From Bacillus sp. AFS037270 (GTDB taxonomy: Bacteria; Bacillota; Bacilli; Bacillales_B; DSM-18226), in contig NZ_NUNF01000020.1 in assembly GCF_002585305.1 (NCBI RefSeq), forward strand, positions 55,860-119,859: DNA of 64,000 nucleotides, given 5' to 3'. Both the position numbers and the translations under genes were made by a program. Shown piece by piece: positions 1 to 8,637 of this stretch (positions are counted from its first letter, which is position 1; each line of letters opens with the position of its first letter). Below the pieces are notes generated by a model, which did no database searches, was not told the origin of the DNA, and saw only the letters and a program-made list of their open reading frames with translations.

Positions 1-144
1 TTGAAACGTCTGGAAGAAAATCTTGGCGCGGCTGAGGTTGAACTGACCCCCGGGGAACTAAGTGATTTGAACAATGCGCTCTCGAAGATTGAGATTTCCG
101 GAGATCGATATCCGGCAGAATACGCAAATAGAGTGGGCAAATAA
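1..144 (+). CDS. Aldo/keto reductase, C-terminal fragment (cut by window edge)
   Basis: Frame 1 is open from the first base to TAA at 142-144, giving the last 47 residues of a protein. The pattern RLEENLGAAEVELTPGE followed by a short helix and an exposed tail is typical of the C-terminus of AKR13/YhdN-like aldo/keto reductases, where this segment closes over the NADPH site. The 5' part lies outside the window, so catalytic residues cannot be checked. A second, different aldo/keto reductase starts 36 bases downstream, so the two may be co-transcribed. Family assignment rests on a short segment only. Confidence 0.6.
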   Translation: MKRLEENLGAAEVELTPGELSDLNNALSKIEISGDRYPAEYANRVGK

Positions 145-165
145 TAGCTTGTTTAATAAAAATAA

Positions 166-1032
<867 letters not shown>

Positions 1033-1159
1033 TGTTTTTTCTTTTGTAAAACAACGATATTTTTCTATCACATTATAGATTGTGTTAGTCCACTACCAGA
1101 AGATAATTAACAATTATGATTAATTTGTTTAAAAATGAACAAATTGAGGTCATTTAACA

Positions 1160-1188
1160 ATTGTAAGGATCTAAGTACTATTTATAAT
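1160..1188 (+). promoter_or_regulatory. Candidate sigma-A promoter of the antiterminator leader
   Basis: A perfect TATAAT at 1183-1188 follows a weaker TTGTAA at 1161-1166 with a 16-base spacer. It lies about 30 bases upstream of the first RAT-like hairpin and would place the transcript start near 1195, so both RAT elements would be in the RNA. The -35 match is only moderate. Confidence 0.45.
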
Positions 1189-1219
1189 GTAGTTATATGA
1201 AATTAATAATGTGAATTCA

Positions 1220-1344
1220 GGATTGTTACTGGTGTACTCAGGCAAAACCCGATTGGATTGTTACTGGTTATCCAGGCAAAACCTAAATCGCTAAAATTAA
1301 GGGCTTTTTAAGCCTTCAATTTTAGTGGTTTAGGTTTTTCTTTT
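1220..1344 (+). promoter_or_regulatory. Tandem BglG/LicT-type RAT antiterminators overlapping a terminator
   Basis: Two copies of the ribonucleic antiterminator of BglG/SacY/LicT-family RNA-binding proteins lie in tandem at 1220-1249 and 1255-1283. Each has GGATTGTTACTG, a short apical loop, then CAGGCAAAACC. The second has the standard 6-base loop; the first has 7. The 3' end of the second (AAACCTAAA) is also the 5' arm of a long hairpin whose other arm is TTTAGGTTT at 1329-1337, followed by a T run to 1344. This is the classic mutually exclusive antiterminator/terminator arrangement. It sits just upstream of the SET-type transporter at 1380. No BglG-family regulator gene is in the window. 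Confidence 0.88.
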
Positions 1345-1379
1345 AGGAAAGAATCTCGAATTTAAGGGGGGACTAAAAT

Positions 1380-2603
1380 TTGTACACACGGTTAAAAAAA
1401 CTGTTTGATATTAAAGATTATAGTTTATTCGTTATTTGTATGCTGCTGGTCGGTATCGGAATTTCGATTACCATGCCGTATCTTTCCCTGTATTCTACAG
1501 AAGATTTGGGAATGAGTGCGGCAGCCTTTGGAGTTTTCATGGCTGTGAGTTCAATAAGCGGCTTGGTGGTAAACTCGCTTATTGCTAAACGGTCCGATAG
1601 TGGTCTTAATCGAAAATGGATTATTATTGTAGCCATGCTTTCATCTGCTTTGGGATATACTTCTTATTTAGTATTTCATAACTACTTTATTCTGCTTATG
1701 ACCGTCTCTCTCTTTAATGGATTAGGAGCTGCTGCTATGCCGCAAATCTACGCCTACGCACAGGAGTCGGCAAATGCAAGCAAATCCGATGACATTACGT
1801 TTGCAATGTCAACATTACGTTCGCTTGTCTCACTTGGATTCCTTGTGGGGCCATTAGGCGGTACCTTCATTTTGGGGGTTTTTGGATACAAAGGACTCTT
1901 TCTGGGAACATCCGCCATTTTTCTAACCATCGCATCGCTTGTATTCATTTTTCTGCAAAAACGAAAGGTGGTTCCAAGCAAAACTAGGAAGAAACAAAGT
2001 CCAGTAAGTACTTCTTCACTGAAAAACAGACAGATTAGACAGCCGCTTCTCGCATTTATTTTTCTGTTTGCTGTAAATGCGATTAACGGGATCAACACAC
2101 CTTTGTTTATTGTCAATGAACTCCATGGCACACATACAGATGTGGGATTGGTGGTTAGTGTTTGTGCTGGTATGGAAATTCCGATTATGCTTGTGCTCGG
2201 TGCCATGAGCAAAAAAATATCGAATCATGCCCTTATGATGATTGGCTGCTTGATTGCAGTTATCTACTATACGATCTTAAGCGTATCGAACCATTCCTGG
2301 CAGCTGATAGCAGCCCAGCTTTTGCAAGCTACCTATGTGGCTATTGTTATGGGAAATGGATTAAGCTATTTTACGGATCTTCTGCCCAATTCACCAGGCC
2401 AATCTGCGACTATTTATTCAAACGGCTCTACAATGGGGAGGTTAGTGGGGAATTTGGGAGGTGGAATGATAGCCCAGCTTGCGGGATTTCGTTCTGTTAA
2501 TTTGGTGTGTCTCGTTATCGTAATTGTCTCGTTCATTATCTTATGGCGAGCAAGACCTCACAGGGACATGGAAGTGAAAACAGGACACACCCAATCCATA
2601 TAG
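1380..2603 (+). CDS. SET-type MFS sugar efflux transporter
   Basis: A 407-residue integral membrane protein with about 12 hydrophobic segments. The N-terminal half (MPYLSLYSTEDLGM, LIAKRSDS...NRKWIII, AMPQIYAYAQES) matches the layout of the SetA/SetB sugar efflux group of the major facilitator superfamily, including the charged loop between segments 2 and 3. These exporters move excess or non-metabolisable sugars and glycosides out of the cell. The start is TTG at 1380, 9 bases after AAGGGGGG. The gene sits alone behind a tandem RAT leader, so expression is probably induced by a sugar through a PTS-controlled antiterminator. Transport direction is inferred from family resemblance. Confidence 0.75.
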   Translation: MYTRLKKLFDIKDYSLFVICMLLVGIGISITMPYLSLYSTEDLGMSAAAFGVFMAVSSISGLVVNSLIAKRSDSGLNRKWIIIVAMLSSALGYTSYLVFHNYFILLMTVSLFNGLGAAAMPQIYAYAQESANASKSDDITFAMSTLRSLVSLGFLVGPLGGTFILGVFGYKGLFLGTSAIFLTIASLVFIFLQKRKVVPSKTRKKQSPVSTSSLKNRQIRQPLLAFIFLFAVNAINGINTPLFIVNELHGTHTDVGLVVSVCAGMEIPIMLVLGAMSKKISNHALMMIGCLIAVIYYTILSVSNHSWQLIAAQLLQATYVAIVMGNGLSYFTDLLPNSPGQSATIYSNGSTMGRLVGNLGGGMIAQLAGFRSVNLVCLVIVIVSFIILWRARPHRDMEVKTGHTQSI

Positions 2604-2640
2604 TTATAGACTAGCAATTTAAAGGGATAAGAACAAGATA

Positions 2641-2667
2641 GACGGATGGGTTAACCATCCGTTTTTA
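2641..2667 (+). terminator. Rho-independent terminator after the SET transporter
   Basis: ACGGATGG, GTTAA, CCATCCGT forms a short GC-rich hairpin followed by TTTTTAT. Confidence 0.85.
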
Positions 2668-2705
2668 TAGTGTTTCTATGGTTGTTTAGACTATTATTCA
2701 GAAAG

Positions 2706-2763
2706 TTATGAAATAATTGTAAAAGGATGAATCCTTGAAAAAAATCCTAAATTACTCTATCAT
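2706..2763 (+). promoter_or_regulatory. Candidate promoter of yjlC-ndh with a Rex-like site
   Basis: TTGAAA (2735-2740), a 17-base spacer and TATCAT (2758-2763) form a plausible sigma-A promoter. TTATGAAATAATTGTAAA at 2706-2723 matches about 13 of 18 positions of the Rex operator (TTGTGAAAT-ATTTCACAA). In Bacillus subtilis the equivalent operon is repressed by the redox sensor Rex, so a site is expected, but this match is imperfect. The rest of 2604-2937 shows only the upstream terminator. Confidence 0.35.
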
Positions 2764-2937
2764 AATAACTTGTTAGTTAATAATTTTAATATAGTGTTTA
2801 TATTGTTTAGGAGAAAAAAGCTGGCAGGAATAGATAATTAAATCTAATGGTCTTTTATTTATTGTACATATCGGCCATTCTATTAATGGGATATTACTAG
2901 CCAAATTCTTAACAGCCTATCGAAAGGGGAATAAGAT

Positions 2938-3360
2938 ATGTTAGAAGTTATGGACAGACCAAAGTCAGAACCAACTAAAGCAGAACAACTTGATGTACTC
3001 GATCAGTTGCTAAAGCCGGAGGTTCAGGAATCATTGACCGCATTAGTAGAACAGCTTCCAAAATTGACCGAACTTGTGAATATATTAACAAAGTCATACG
3101 ACTTCGCTCAGTCAGTTGCAACAGATGAAGTATTAAAAAATGATACAATTGGAGCCATTACAGAGATTGTAGAACCTATTAAAGATACAGTGAAAAACGT
3201 AGCTGCTACTGCAATTGAAGCAAAAGATCGTGCTGAAGAAAGTAATGAAGTGATCGGTTTATTTGGACTTTTGAAAATGATTAAAGACCCTCAAGCTCAA
3301 AAACTTTTCCGTTTCATTAACGCTTATCTTGAGGTTTCGGCAGAACGCTCAGCGAAATAA
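2938..3360 (+). CDS. yjlC: DUF1641 family protein (YjlC-like)
   Basis: A 140-residue soluble, strongly helical acidic protein of the DUF1641 family. The recognisable core is GLFGLLKMIKDPQAQK near residues 107-122, followed by a helical tail. It is encoded 36 bases upstream of the type II NADH dehydrogenase gene, the same pairing as yjlC-ndh in Bacillus subtilis; related proteins also occur next to formate dehydrogenase-like genes. The role is unknown; association with a membrane-bound dehydrogenase is inferred from conserved neighbourhood. AAAGGGG lies 7 bases before the ATG. Confidence 0.85.
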   Translation: MLEVMDRPKSEPTKAEQLDVLDQLLKPEVQESLTALVEQLPKLTELVNILTKSYDFAQSVATDEVLKNDTIGAITEIVEPIKDTVKNVAATAIEAKDRAEESNEVIGLFGLLKMIKDPQAQKLFRFINAYLEVSAERSAK

Positions 3361-3396
3361 TTTTAACAGTACATCCATAGAGACGGGGGAGAGACT

Positions 3397-4575
3397 ATGT
3401 CAAAGAAAGTTGTTATTTTAGGTGCCGGATATGGCGGACTATTAGCTGCTATTAATATTCGTAAATATTTAAATAAAGATCAAGCACAAGTTACTGTGGT
3501 TAATCAGTACCCTACACATCAAATTATCACAGAACTTCATCGTTTGGCAGCAGGAAGTGTTGCAGAACAGGCAGTGGCCATGCCTTTAGCGAAGCTTTTC
3601 AAAGGAAAAGATATTGAGCTTAAAATCGCAAAGGTTGAGTCATTTTCAGTAGATCAAAAAGAAGTAAAACTTTCAGATGGATCTACTTTATCCTATGATG
3701 CGTTAGTCGTGGCTTTAGGAAGCAAAACAGCTTACTTCGGTATTCCAGGATTAGAAGAAAACAGCATGGTGTTAAAATCAGCTGAGGATGCGAATAAAAT
3801 CTATCAACATATCGAAGAACGGATCGCTGAATATGCAAAAAAGAAAAATGAAGCAGACGCAACGATTCTTATCGGCGGCGGTGGTTTAACCGGTGTTGAG
3901 TTGGTTGGAGAAATCGCTGATATCATGCCTAAACTTGCTAGAAGCTATGGTGTGGATCCAAAAGAAGTAAAGCTGCTTTTAGTAGAAGCAGGCCCTAAAA
4001 TCTTACCTGTTTTACCAGATCCATTAATTGAACGAGCTACTGCGAGTTTAGAAGCACGTGGTGTTCAATTCTTAACTGGACTTCCTGTAACTAATGTAGA
4101 AGGAAATGTCATTGATTTAAAAGATGGACAAAAAATTACCGCTAATACGTTCGTTTGGACTGGCGGAGTACAGGGTAATCCTCTAGTAGGTCAATCAGGA
4201 CTTGATGTGGATCGTGGACGCGCAACCGTTAACGAATATCTTCAATCTACTTCACATAAAGACGTATTTGTTGTCGGTGACAGTGCGGTTGTCTTTGGTC
4301 CTGAAGGACGGCCATTCCCGCCTACGGCCCAAATTGCTTGGCAAATGGGAGAACAAACAGGCTATAATGTCTTTGCCTTTTTAGAGAACAAAGCTTTTAA
4401 AGAGTTCTCTCAAGTTAACTCTGGAACACTTGCAAGCTTGGGACGTAAAGATGCGGTAGCTACCATTGGTGCGAACTCTATTCCACTAAAAGGGATGCCA
4501 GCGTCATTAATGAAAGAAGCTAGTAATGTTCGATATTTATCACATATTAAAGCATTGTTCAGTTTAGCTTATTAA
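3397..4575 (+). CDS. ndh: Type II NADH dehydrogenase
   Basis: A 392-residue peripheral membrane flavoprotein of the NDH-2 family, which oxidises NADH and passes electrons to menaquinone without pumping protons. The FAD Rossmann motif GAGYGG is at residues 9-14. The second nucleotide-binding motif (ILIGGGGLTGVEL) is near residue 160, and the FAD-ribityl motif (VFVVGDSAV) is near 290. TAQIAWQMGEQ matches the quinone-site helix of this family. Length equals that of Bacillus subtilis YjlD/Ndh. It is co-transcribed with yjlC and ends at a strong terminator. The RBS is GGGGGAGA before the ATG. Confidence 0.95.
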   Translation: MSKKVVILGAGYGGLLAAINIRKYLNKDQAQVTVVNQYPTHQIITELHRLAAGSVAEQAVAMPLAKLFKGKDIELKIAKVESFSVDQKEVKLSDGSTLSYDALVVALGSKTAYFGIPGLEENSMVLKSAEDANKIYQHIEERIAEYAKKKNEADATILIGGGGLTGVELVGEIADIMPKLARSYGVDPKEVKLLLVEAGPKILPVLPDPLIERATASLEARGVQFLTGLPVTNVEGNVIDLKDGQKITANTFVWTGGVQGNPLVGQSGLDVDRGRATVNEYLQSTSHKDVFVVGDSAVVFGPEGRPFPPTAQIAWQMGEQTGYNVFAFLENKAFKEFSQVNSGTLASLGRKDAVATIGANSIPLKGMPASLMKEASNVRYLSHIKALFSLAY

Positions 4576-4632
4576 TACTAACGAAGCTATTTAAGATACT
4601 GTTTATAAATACGGGTTTCTCAAAGTAAAGCA

Positions 4633-4665
4633 CCACAGTGTTTCGTCACACTGTGGTTTTTTCTA
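4633..4665 (+). terminator. Terminator of yjlC-ndh
   Basis: CCACAGTGT, a short loop, ACACTGTGG then TTTTTT: a perfect 9-bp stem with a T run. Confidence 0.92.
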
Positions 4666-4756
4666 TTTTTTAAATAGAATCTTCGCGCCCGTCCTAAAAT
4701 AGGTCCTGTACTACTTAAAAAGGTTAAACATTTTTGATAATCAAGTGCTTCAAATG

Positions 4757-5632
4757 TTATGAATGTGGTATCTTATTCTCTTTTCGATAAGTCGCTGGGG
4801 TCATTTCCATATATTTTTTAAAGATTCTATGAAAATGGGTTATGCTTTCAAATCCACACATTTCGGCAATCAAGGAAACTTTTTGATTTGTTTTTAGTAA
4901 TAGTTCTTTAGCCTTGATAACTCTTTTATGATTCAAATAAACGGTCAATCCCATCCCAGTTGTTTGTTTAAATACTCTACTAAAATGGGAAGTACTGACT
5001 AGGGCCTCGTTGGCAAGTTCGGTCAGGGTTAATGGATGACTTAAATTGTTATTAATATAGACTAAAATTTCTTTAATCCAATCTGGTCCATAAGTGTTAG
5101 ATTCCACTATGTGTTGTTTATTGTCGATGTGGGCGCGATATAATTCAAGTATGATTTGGTGAACAATTAGCAATGAGGCATGCCTAGAACCCAGTTCATT
5201 TTTTATAGTTTCTTGAGATATGTTTAAAAGTTGTTGTTCTATTTTTTTTTGATGCTCAATTTGCAGGGATATTTTATAATGTTTAATTTTCGCTGCCATC
5301 TCAAACAAATTTAAATAAGAAAAAGAATCATCAAGTAAGACATTATAAAGTAATGTTGGGCTAAAAAATATAATGGTAGATGTCACAGGTTCATCCTTAT
5401 CAGGCATTGCACGATGGATGGTATTGTTTGGGATAAGGAATATATCACCCTTTTTCATGTCATAGAAAATGTCATCGATGAAAAAAGCCCCTTTTCCACT
5501 ATAGACATAAACAATTTCATAATAATCATGAATATGGTCAGGCAGTTCTTTTTGTGGGCTTTTGGTATCTTGGTAGATAAAAGAAAAAGGAAATAACAAG
5601 TTATTGTTTGAAAATTTTTGAACGCTTTTCAT
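4757..5632 (-). CDS. AraC family transcriptional regulator
   Basis: A 291-residue regulator with an N-terminal cupin-like sensing domain (LPDHIHDYYEIVYVYSGKG, KKGDIFLIPNNTIH) and a C-terminal pair of AraC/XylS helix-turn-helix motifs from about residue 190 (LTELANEALVSTSHFSRVFK and VSLIAEMCGFESITHFHRIFK). It is transcribed away from the dehydrogenase/permease pair at 5785-8126, so it very probably activates those genes in response to a sugar acid or related compound. AGGTG lies 8 bases before the ATG. The effector cannot be deduced. Confidence 0.9.
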   Translation of the reverse strand: MKSVQKFSNNNLLFPFSFIYQDTKSPQKELPDHIHDYYEIVYVYSGKGAFFIDDIFYDMKKGDIFLIPNNTIHRAMPDKDEPVTSTIIFFSPTLLYNVLLDDSFSYLNLFEMAAKIKHYKISLQIEHQKKIEQQLLNISQETIKNELGSRHASLLIVHQIILELYRAHIDNKQHIVESNTYGPDWIKEILVYINNNLSHPLTLTELANEALVSTSHFSRVFKQTTGMGLTVYLNHKRVIKAKELLLKTNQKVSLIAEMCGFESITHFHRIFKKYMEMTPATYRKENKIPHS

Positions 5633-5735
5633 TAGATATCACCTAAATAAATCGTACGTCAAAAAAGGGTATAAATAAAGCAATAAATGTAATTTTTATT
5701 TCAAATATTGATGATAAGATGGAGGGGAGTTCAAA

Positions 5736-5759
5736 ATGAAAAGGCTTTCTAATTTTTAA
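5736..5759 (+). CDS. Possible 7-codon leader peptide upstream of the LgoD-like gene
   Basis: ATG at 5736 begins MKRLSNF followed by TAA at 5757-5759. It is preceded at ideal distance by a very strong ribosome binding site (GGAGGGGAG, 5721-5729), stronger and better spaced than that of the dehydrogenase gene at 5785. It may be a translated leader that couples or tunes expression of the operon, or the debris of a former gene start. No attenuator-like hairpin is obvious after it. Confidence 0.35.
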   Translation: MKRLSNF

Positions 5760-5784
5760 AATTAAAAGGAGTGTTACCCCCAAA

Positions 5785-6798
5785 ATGAAAAGTATAGTCT
5801 GTAACCAACCAAATCAATTTAAAATGGTAGAAGTGGAACCTCCTGTACTTAAAACGGGAGAAGCTTTAGTTCATATTCGCCGCATTGGCATTTGTGGAAC
5901 TGATTACCATGCATACAGAGGCAACCAACCCTTTTTTAGCTATCCTCGTGTACTCGGTCATGAACTTTCTGGTCAAATTGAATCTATAGGGGAAAACTCT
6001 TGTGGATTAAAGGAAGGAGATCAAGTTTCAGTTATTCCCTACATGGAATGTGGTGAATGTATTGCTTGTAGAAATGGCAAAACAAACTGCTGTACGGATA
6101 TGAAAGTATTAGGTGTCCACATTGAAGGTGGAATGAGTGAATGGATTACAGTTCCTTACAATCATTTAATTAAAACCAATGGGCTTACACTAGATCAATC
6201 TGCAATGATTGAACCTTTAAGTATAGGTGCACATGCCATTAGACGTTCTTCACTTAAAAAAGGGGAATACGTTCTAGTAATTGGTGCCGGACCTATTGGA
6301 TTAGGGGTAATGGCTTTTGCTAAGCAAGAGGAAGCTAAAGTGATAGCAATGGATGTAAACCAAGAACGTTTGGAGTTTTGTCGTAAATGGGCCAAAGTAG
6401 ATTTTACAGTGAACGCATTGGAAAATCCATTGGAGACTATAAATGAAATAACAAGAGGAGAAATGCCAACAGCTGTATTTGATGCAACCGGAAATGGTAA
6501 TTCCATGACGGATGCGTTTAACTATCCTGCACATGGTGGAAAATTAATCTACGTTGGTTTAACTAAAGGTAATATTTTATTCAATGATCCTGATTTTCAT
6601 AAAAAAGAACTTACATTAATGGGAAGTCGTAACGCTACTCGAGAAGATTTTGAATATGTAGTAAATGCAATAAAAAGTGGTGGAGTGGATATTGATTCGT
6701 ATATTACCCATCGTGCAAGCATTGATGAGATGATCAATCAATTTGAAGGGTGGTTAGCCCCTGAGGCCAAAGTAATAAAGGCTATTGTTGAAGTATAG
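5785..6798 (+). CDS. Zinc-dependent sugar-acid dehydrogenase (LgoD/YjjN-like)
   Basis: A 337-residue medium-chain dehydrogenase. The catalytic zinc ligands are Cys37 (GICGTDYHAY) and His59-Glu60 (VLGHE). The structural zinc cysteines lie in ECGECIACRNGKTNCC. The NAD-binding Rossmann motif GAGPIGLG is near residue 167. The segments RGNQPFFSYPRVLGHE, NCC...VLGVH and DPDFHKKELTLMGSRNAT are close to those recalled for E. coli L-galactonate oxidoreductase LgoD (YjjN). An oxidation of L-galactonate, L-gulonate or a similar acid is therefore likely. The neighbouring ACS-family permease supports this. The RBS AAAGGAG is about 12 bases from the ATG, a long spacing. Confidence 0.85.
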   Translation: MKSIVCNQPNQFKMVEVEPPVLKTGEALVHIRRIGICGTDYHAYRGNQPFFSYPRVLGHELSGQIESIGENSCGLKEGDQVSVIPYMECGECIACRNGKTNCCTDMKVLGVHIEGGMSEWITVPYNHLIKTNGLTLDQSAMIEPLSIGAHAIRRSSLKKGEYVLVIGAGPIGLGVMAFAKQEEAKVIAMDVNQERLEFCRKWAKVDFTVNALENPLETINEITRGEMPTAVFDATGNGNSMTDAFNYPAHGGKLIYVGLTKGNILFNDPDFHKKELTLMGSRNATREDFEYVVNAIKSGGVDIDSYITHRASIDEMINQFEGWLAPEAKVIKAIVEV

Positions 6799-6845
6799 TT
6801 AAATTATGAATTACGTGAAAGCGGTAACAAAATAATAGGGGGTAT

Positions 6846-8126
6846 ATGATGCTATCAAAAATGTTCTCAAAAGATAAACTACCTGTACTGATTTTATTAT
6901 TCGTAGCTGGCGTAATTAATTATCTTGACCGATCTGCCTTATCCATTGGTGCTCCTTTTATTAAGGAAGATTTACATTTATCAGCAACCCAGATGGGAAT
7001 TATTTTTAGTAGTTTTTCAGTTGGATATGCAATTTTCAATTTTATAGGCGGGATGGCTTCTGATAAATATGGTGCCAAACTTACTTTGTTCGTTGCAATG
7101 ATTGTTTGGTCATTATTTAGTGGTGCTATTGCATTAGCAGTCGGATTTACTAGTTTAATTGTCATTCGTGTTTTATTCGGTATGGGGGAAGGGCCGCTTT
7201 CGGCAACCATCAGTAAAATGGTCAATAACTGGTTTCCAGCTGACCAACGTGCGTCTGCTGTTGGTTTAACGAATAGTGGAACACCACTTGGCGGTGCCAT
7301 TTCAGGTCCGATTGTAGGGTTTATCGCCATTACATTCAGCTGGAAAATATCATTTCTTTTAATAATGTTTATTGGTCTTGTTTGGGCGGTTTTTTGGTGG
7401 AAATTTGTGAAGGAAAAGCCCGCCGCCTCTAAAGAAAAGTCATCTGTTGTAAATATCAACCATGTTTCACAGCAAAGACGCCCATTAACTTTTTATTTGA
7501 AACAAAAAACGGTATTATTTACTGCATTTGCGTTCTTTTCCTATAACTATATTTTATTCTTCTTCTTAACCTGGTTCCCAAGTTATTTGGTAGATTCCCG
7601 CCATATGGATGTAAAGGACATGAGTGTTATTACAATGATTCCATGGATTGTAGGATTCATCGGTCTTGCCTCTGGCGGATTTGTTTCAGATTTTGTTTTT
7701 AAAAAGTTTACCAACAAAGGTGTTTTATTCTCAAGAAAAGTTGTGCTAGTCACTTGTCTATTTATTTCAGCTGTTTGTATTGGCTGTGCCGGCCTTGTAA
7801 CAACCACAGTCAGTGCCGTAACATTAGTTGCCCTGTCCGTCTTTTTCCTTTACTTGACAGGAGCCATTTACTGGGCAATCGTCCAGGATGTTGTGGAGCA
7901 AAGCAGTGTGGGTTCAGTCGGTGGATTTATGCACTTTTTAGCCAATACAGCTGGGATAATTGGACCTGCTTTAACAGGGTACCTTGTGGATCAATCTGGT
8001 TCGTTCACATCAGCCTTTTTATTAGCAGGCGGGTTGGCTATTTTTGCTTCCTTATCAGTAATCCGTTTTGTTCGTCCAATTAAGTATGCAAGTCCTAACA
8101 AGGAATCTGTAAAGATCACAGTTTAA
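6846..8126 (+). CDS. MFS transporter, anion:cation symporter family (sugar-acid permease)
   Basis: A 426-residue protein with about 12 transmembrane segments. It resembles the ACS branch of the major facilitator superfamily (ExuT, GudP, LgoT): NYLDRSALSIGAPFI in segment 1, SDKYGAK in the 2-3 loop and FGMGEGPLSATISKM...WFPADQRASA in segments 4-5. Members import hexuronates, hexonates or glucarate with protons. It is 47 bases downstream of the LgoD-like dehydrogenase and almost certainly co-transcribed, so it likely supplies that enzyme's substrate. ATG at 6846 or 6849 can both be served by the AGGGGGT site. Confidence 0.85.
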   Translation: MMLSKMFSKDKLPVLILLFVAGVINYLDRSALSIGAPFIKEDLHLSATQMGIIFSSFSVGYAIFNFIGGMASDKYGAKLTLFVAMIVWSLFSGAIALAVGFTSLIVIRVLFGMGEGPLSATISKMVNNWFPADQRASAVGLTNSGTPLGGAISGPIVGFIAITFSWKISFLLIMFIGLVWAVFWWKFVKEKPAASKEKSSVVNINHVSQQRRPLTFYLKQKTVLFTAFAFFSYNYILFFFLTWFPSYLVDSRHMDVKDMSVITMIPWIVGFIGLASGGFVSDFVFKKFTNKGVLFSRKVVLVTCLFISAVCIGCAGLVTTTVSAVTLVALSVFFLYLTGAIYWAIVQDVVEQSSVGSVGGFMHFLANTAGIIGPALTGYLVDQSGSFTSAFLLAGGLAIFASLSVIRFVRPIKYASPNKESVKITV

Positions 8127-8637
8127 ATACTAAAAGTTTAGTTTTTATCTTTTTTAAAATTAAAGCAAGCGCTTTAAATTTGACTCGATGGAAAGAATGG
8201 TCAGCTCCTCTAATTTTTATTCTGTAAATTAAATCTGCTTAAGAAGCGAATTTTGTACCTAAACACTCTTTTTGAAGAGTAAATCAGTGCAAGCTATGGC
8301 TATAAGAATAGAAGTGTCTAACAAACCGGCTATCCATTGGGCAGTCGGTTTTGTTTATATATGTTTAGAAGGTATGAGGCATTACTTTGTAGGCTAGATA
8401 TGTCTGACTGCAAATCCACAGGATTGGTGGAATTTTTTAATTCTCTCTAACAGTTTAATTTTTAAAACCTTTATTTTACAAAAAATAATTTGGGAAATAT
8501 TGACATGAAAAAGGCCGAGGAAGAGACTTCACTTGGGTTTTATTTCTAGTTGGGAGATAATAATCTAGGAGTAGCATTTTAACTTAATTAAATAATAATA
8601 ATGAAAATCGTATTTTGTATTAGTTATTAAGAAAGAA
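8127..8637. other. Intergenic region: one hairpin, a weak cre-like site
   Basis: No gene is supported in this 511-base gap. AAGCAAGCGCTTTAA near 8163-8177 resembles a catabolite-responsive element (about 11 of 14 positions) but lies after, not before, the sugar-acid genes. AAACCGGCTATCC / GGGCAGTCGGTTT (8323-8349) forms an imperfect hairpin followed by TGTTT, possibly a weak terminator. The rest is AT-rich and featureless to me. Confidence 0.4.

Noticed and set aside
8163..8177. cre site
   Set aside because: It matches about 11 of 14 positions but is downstream of the sugar-acid operon and far from the next start codon.
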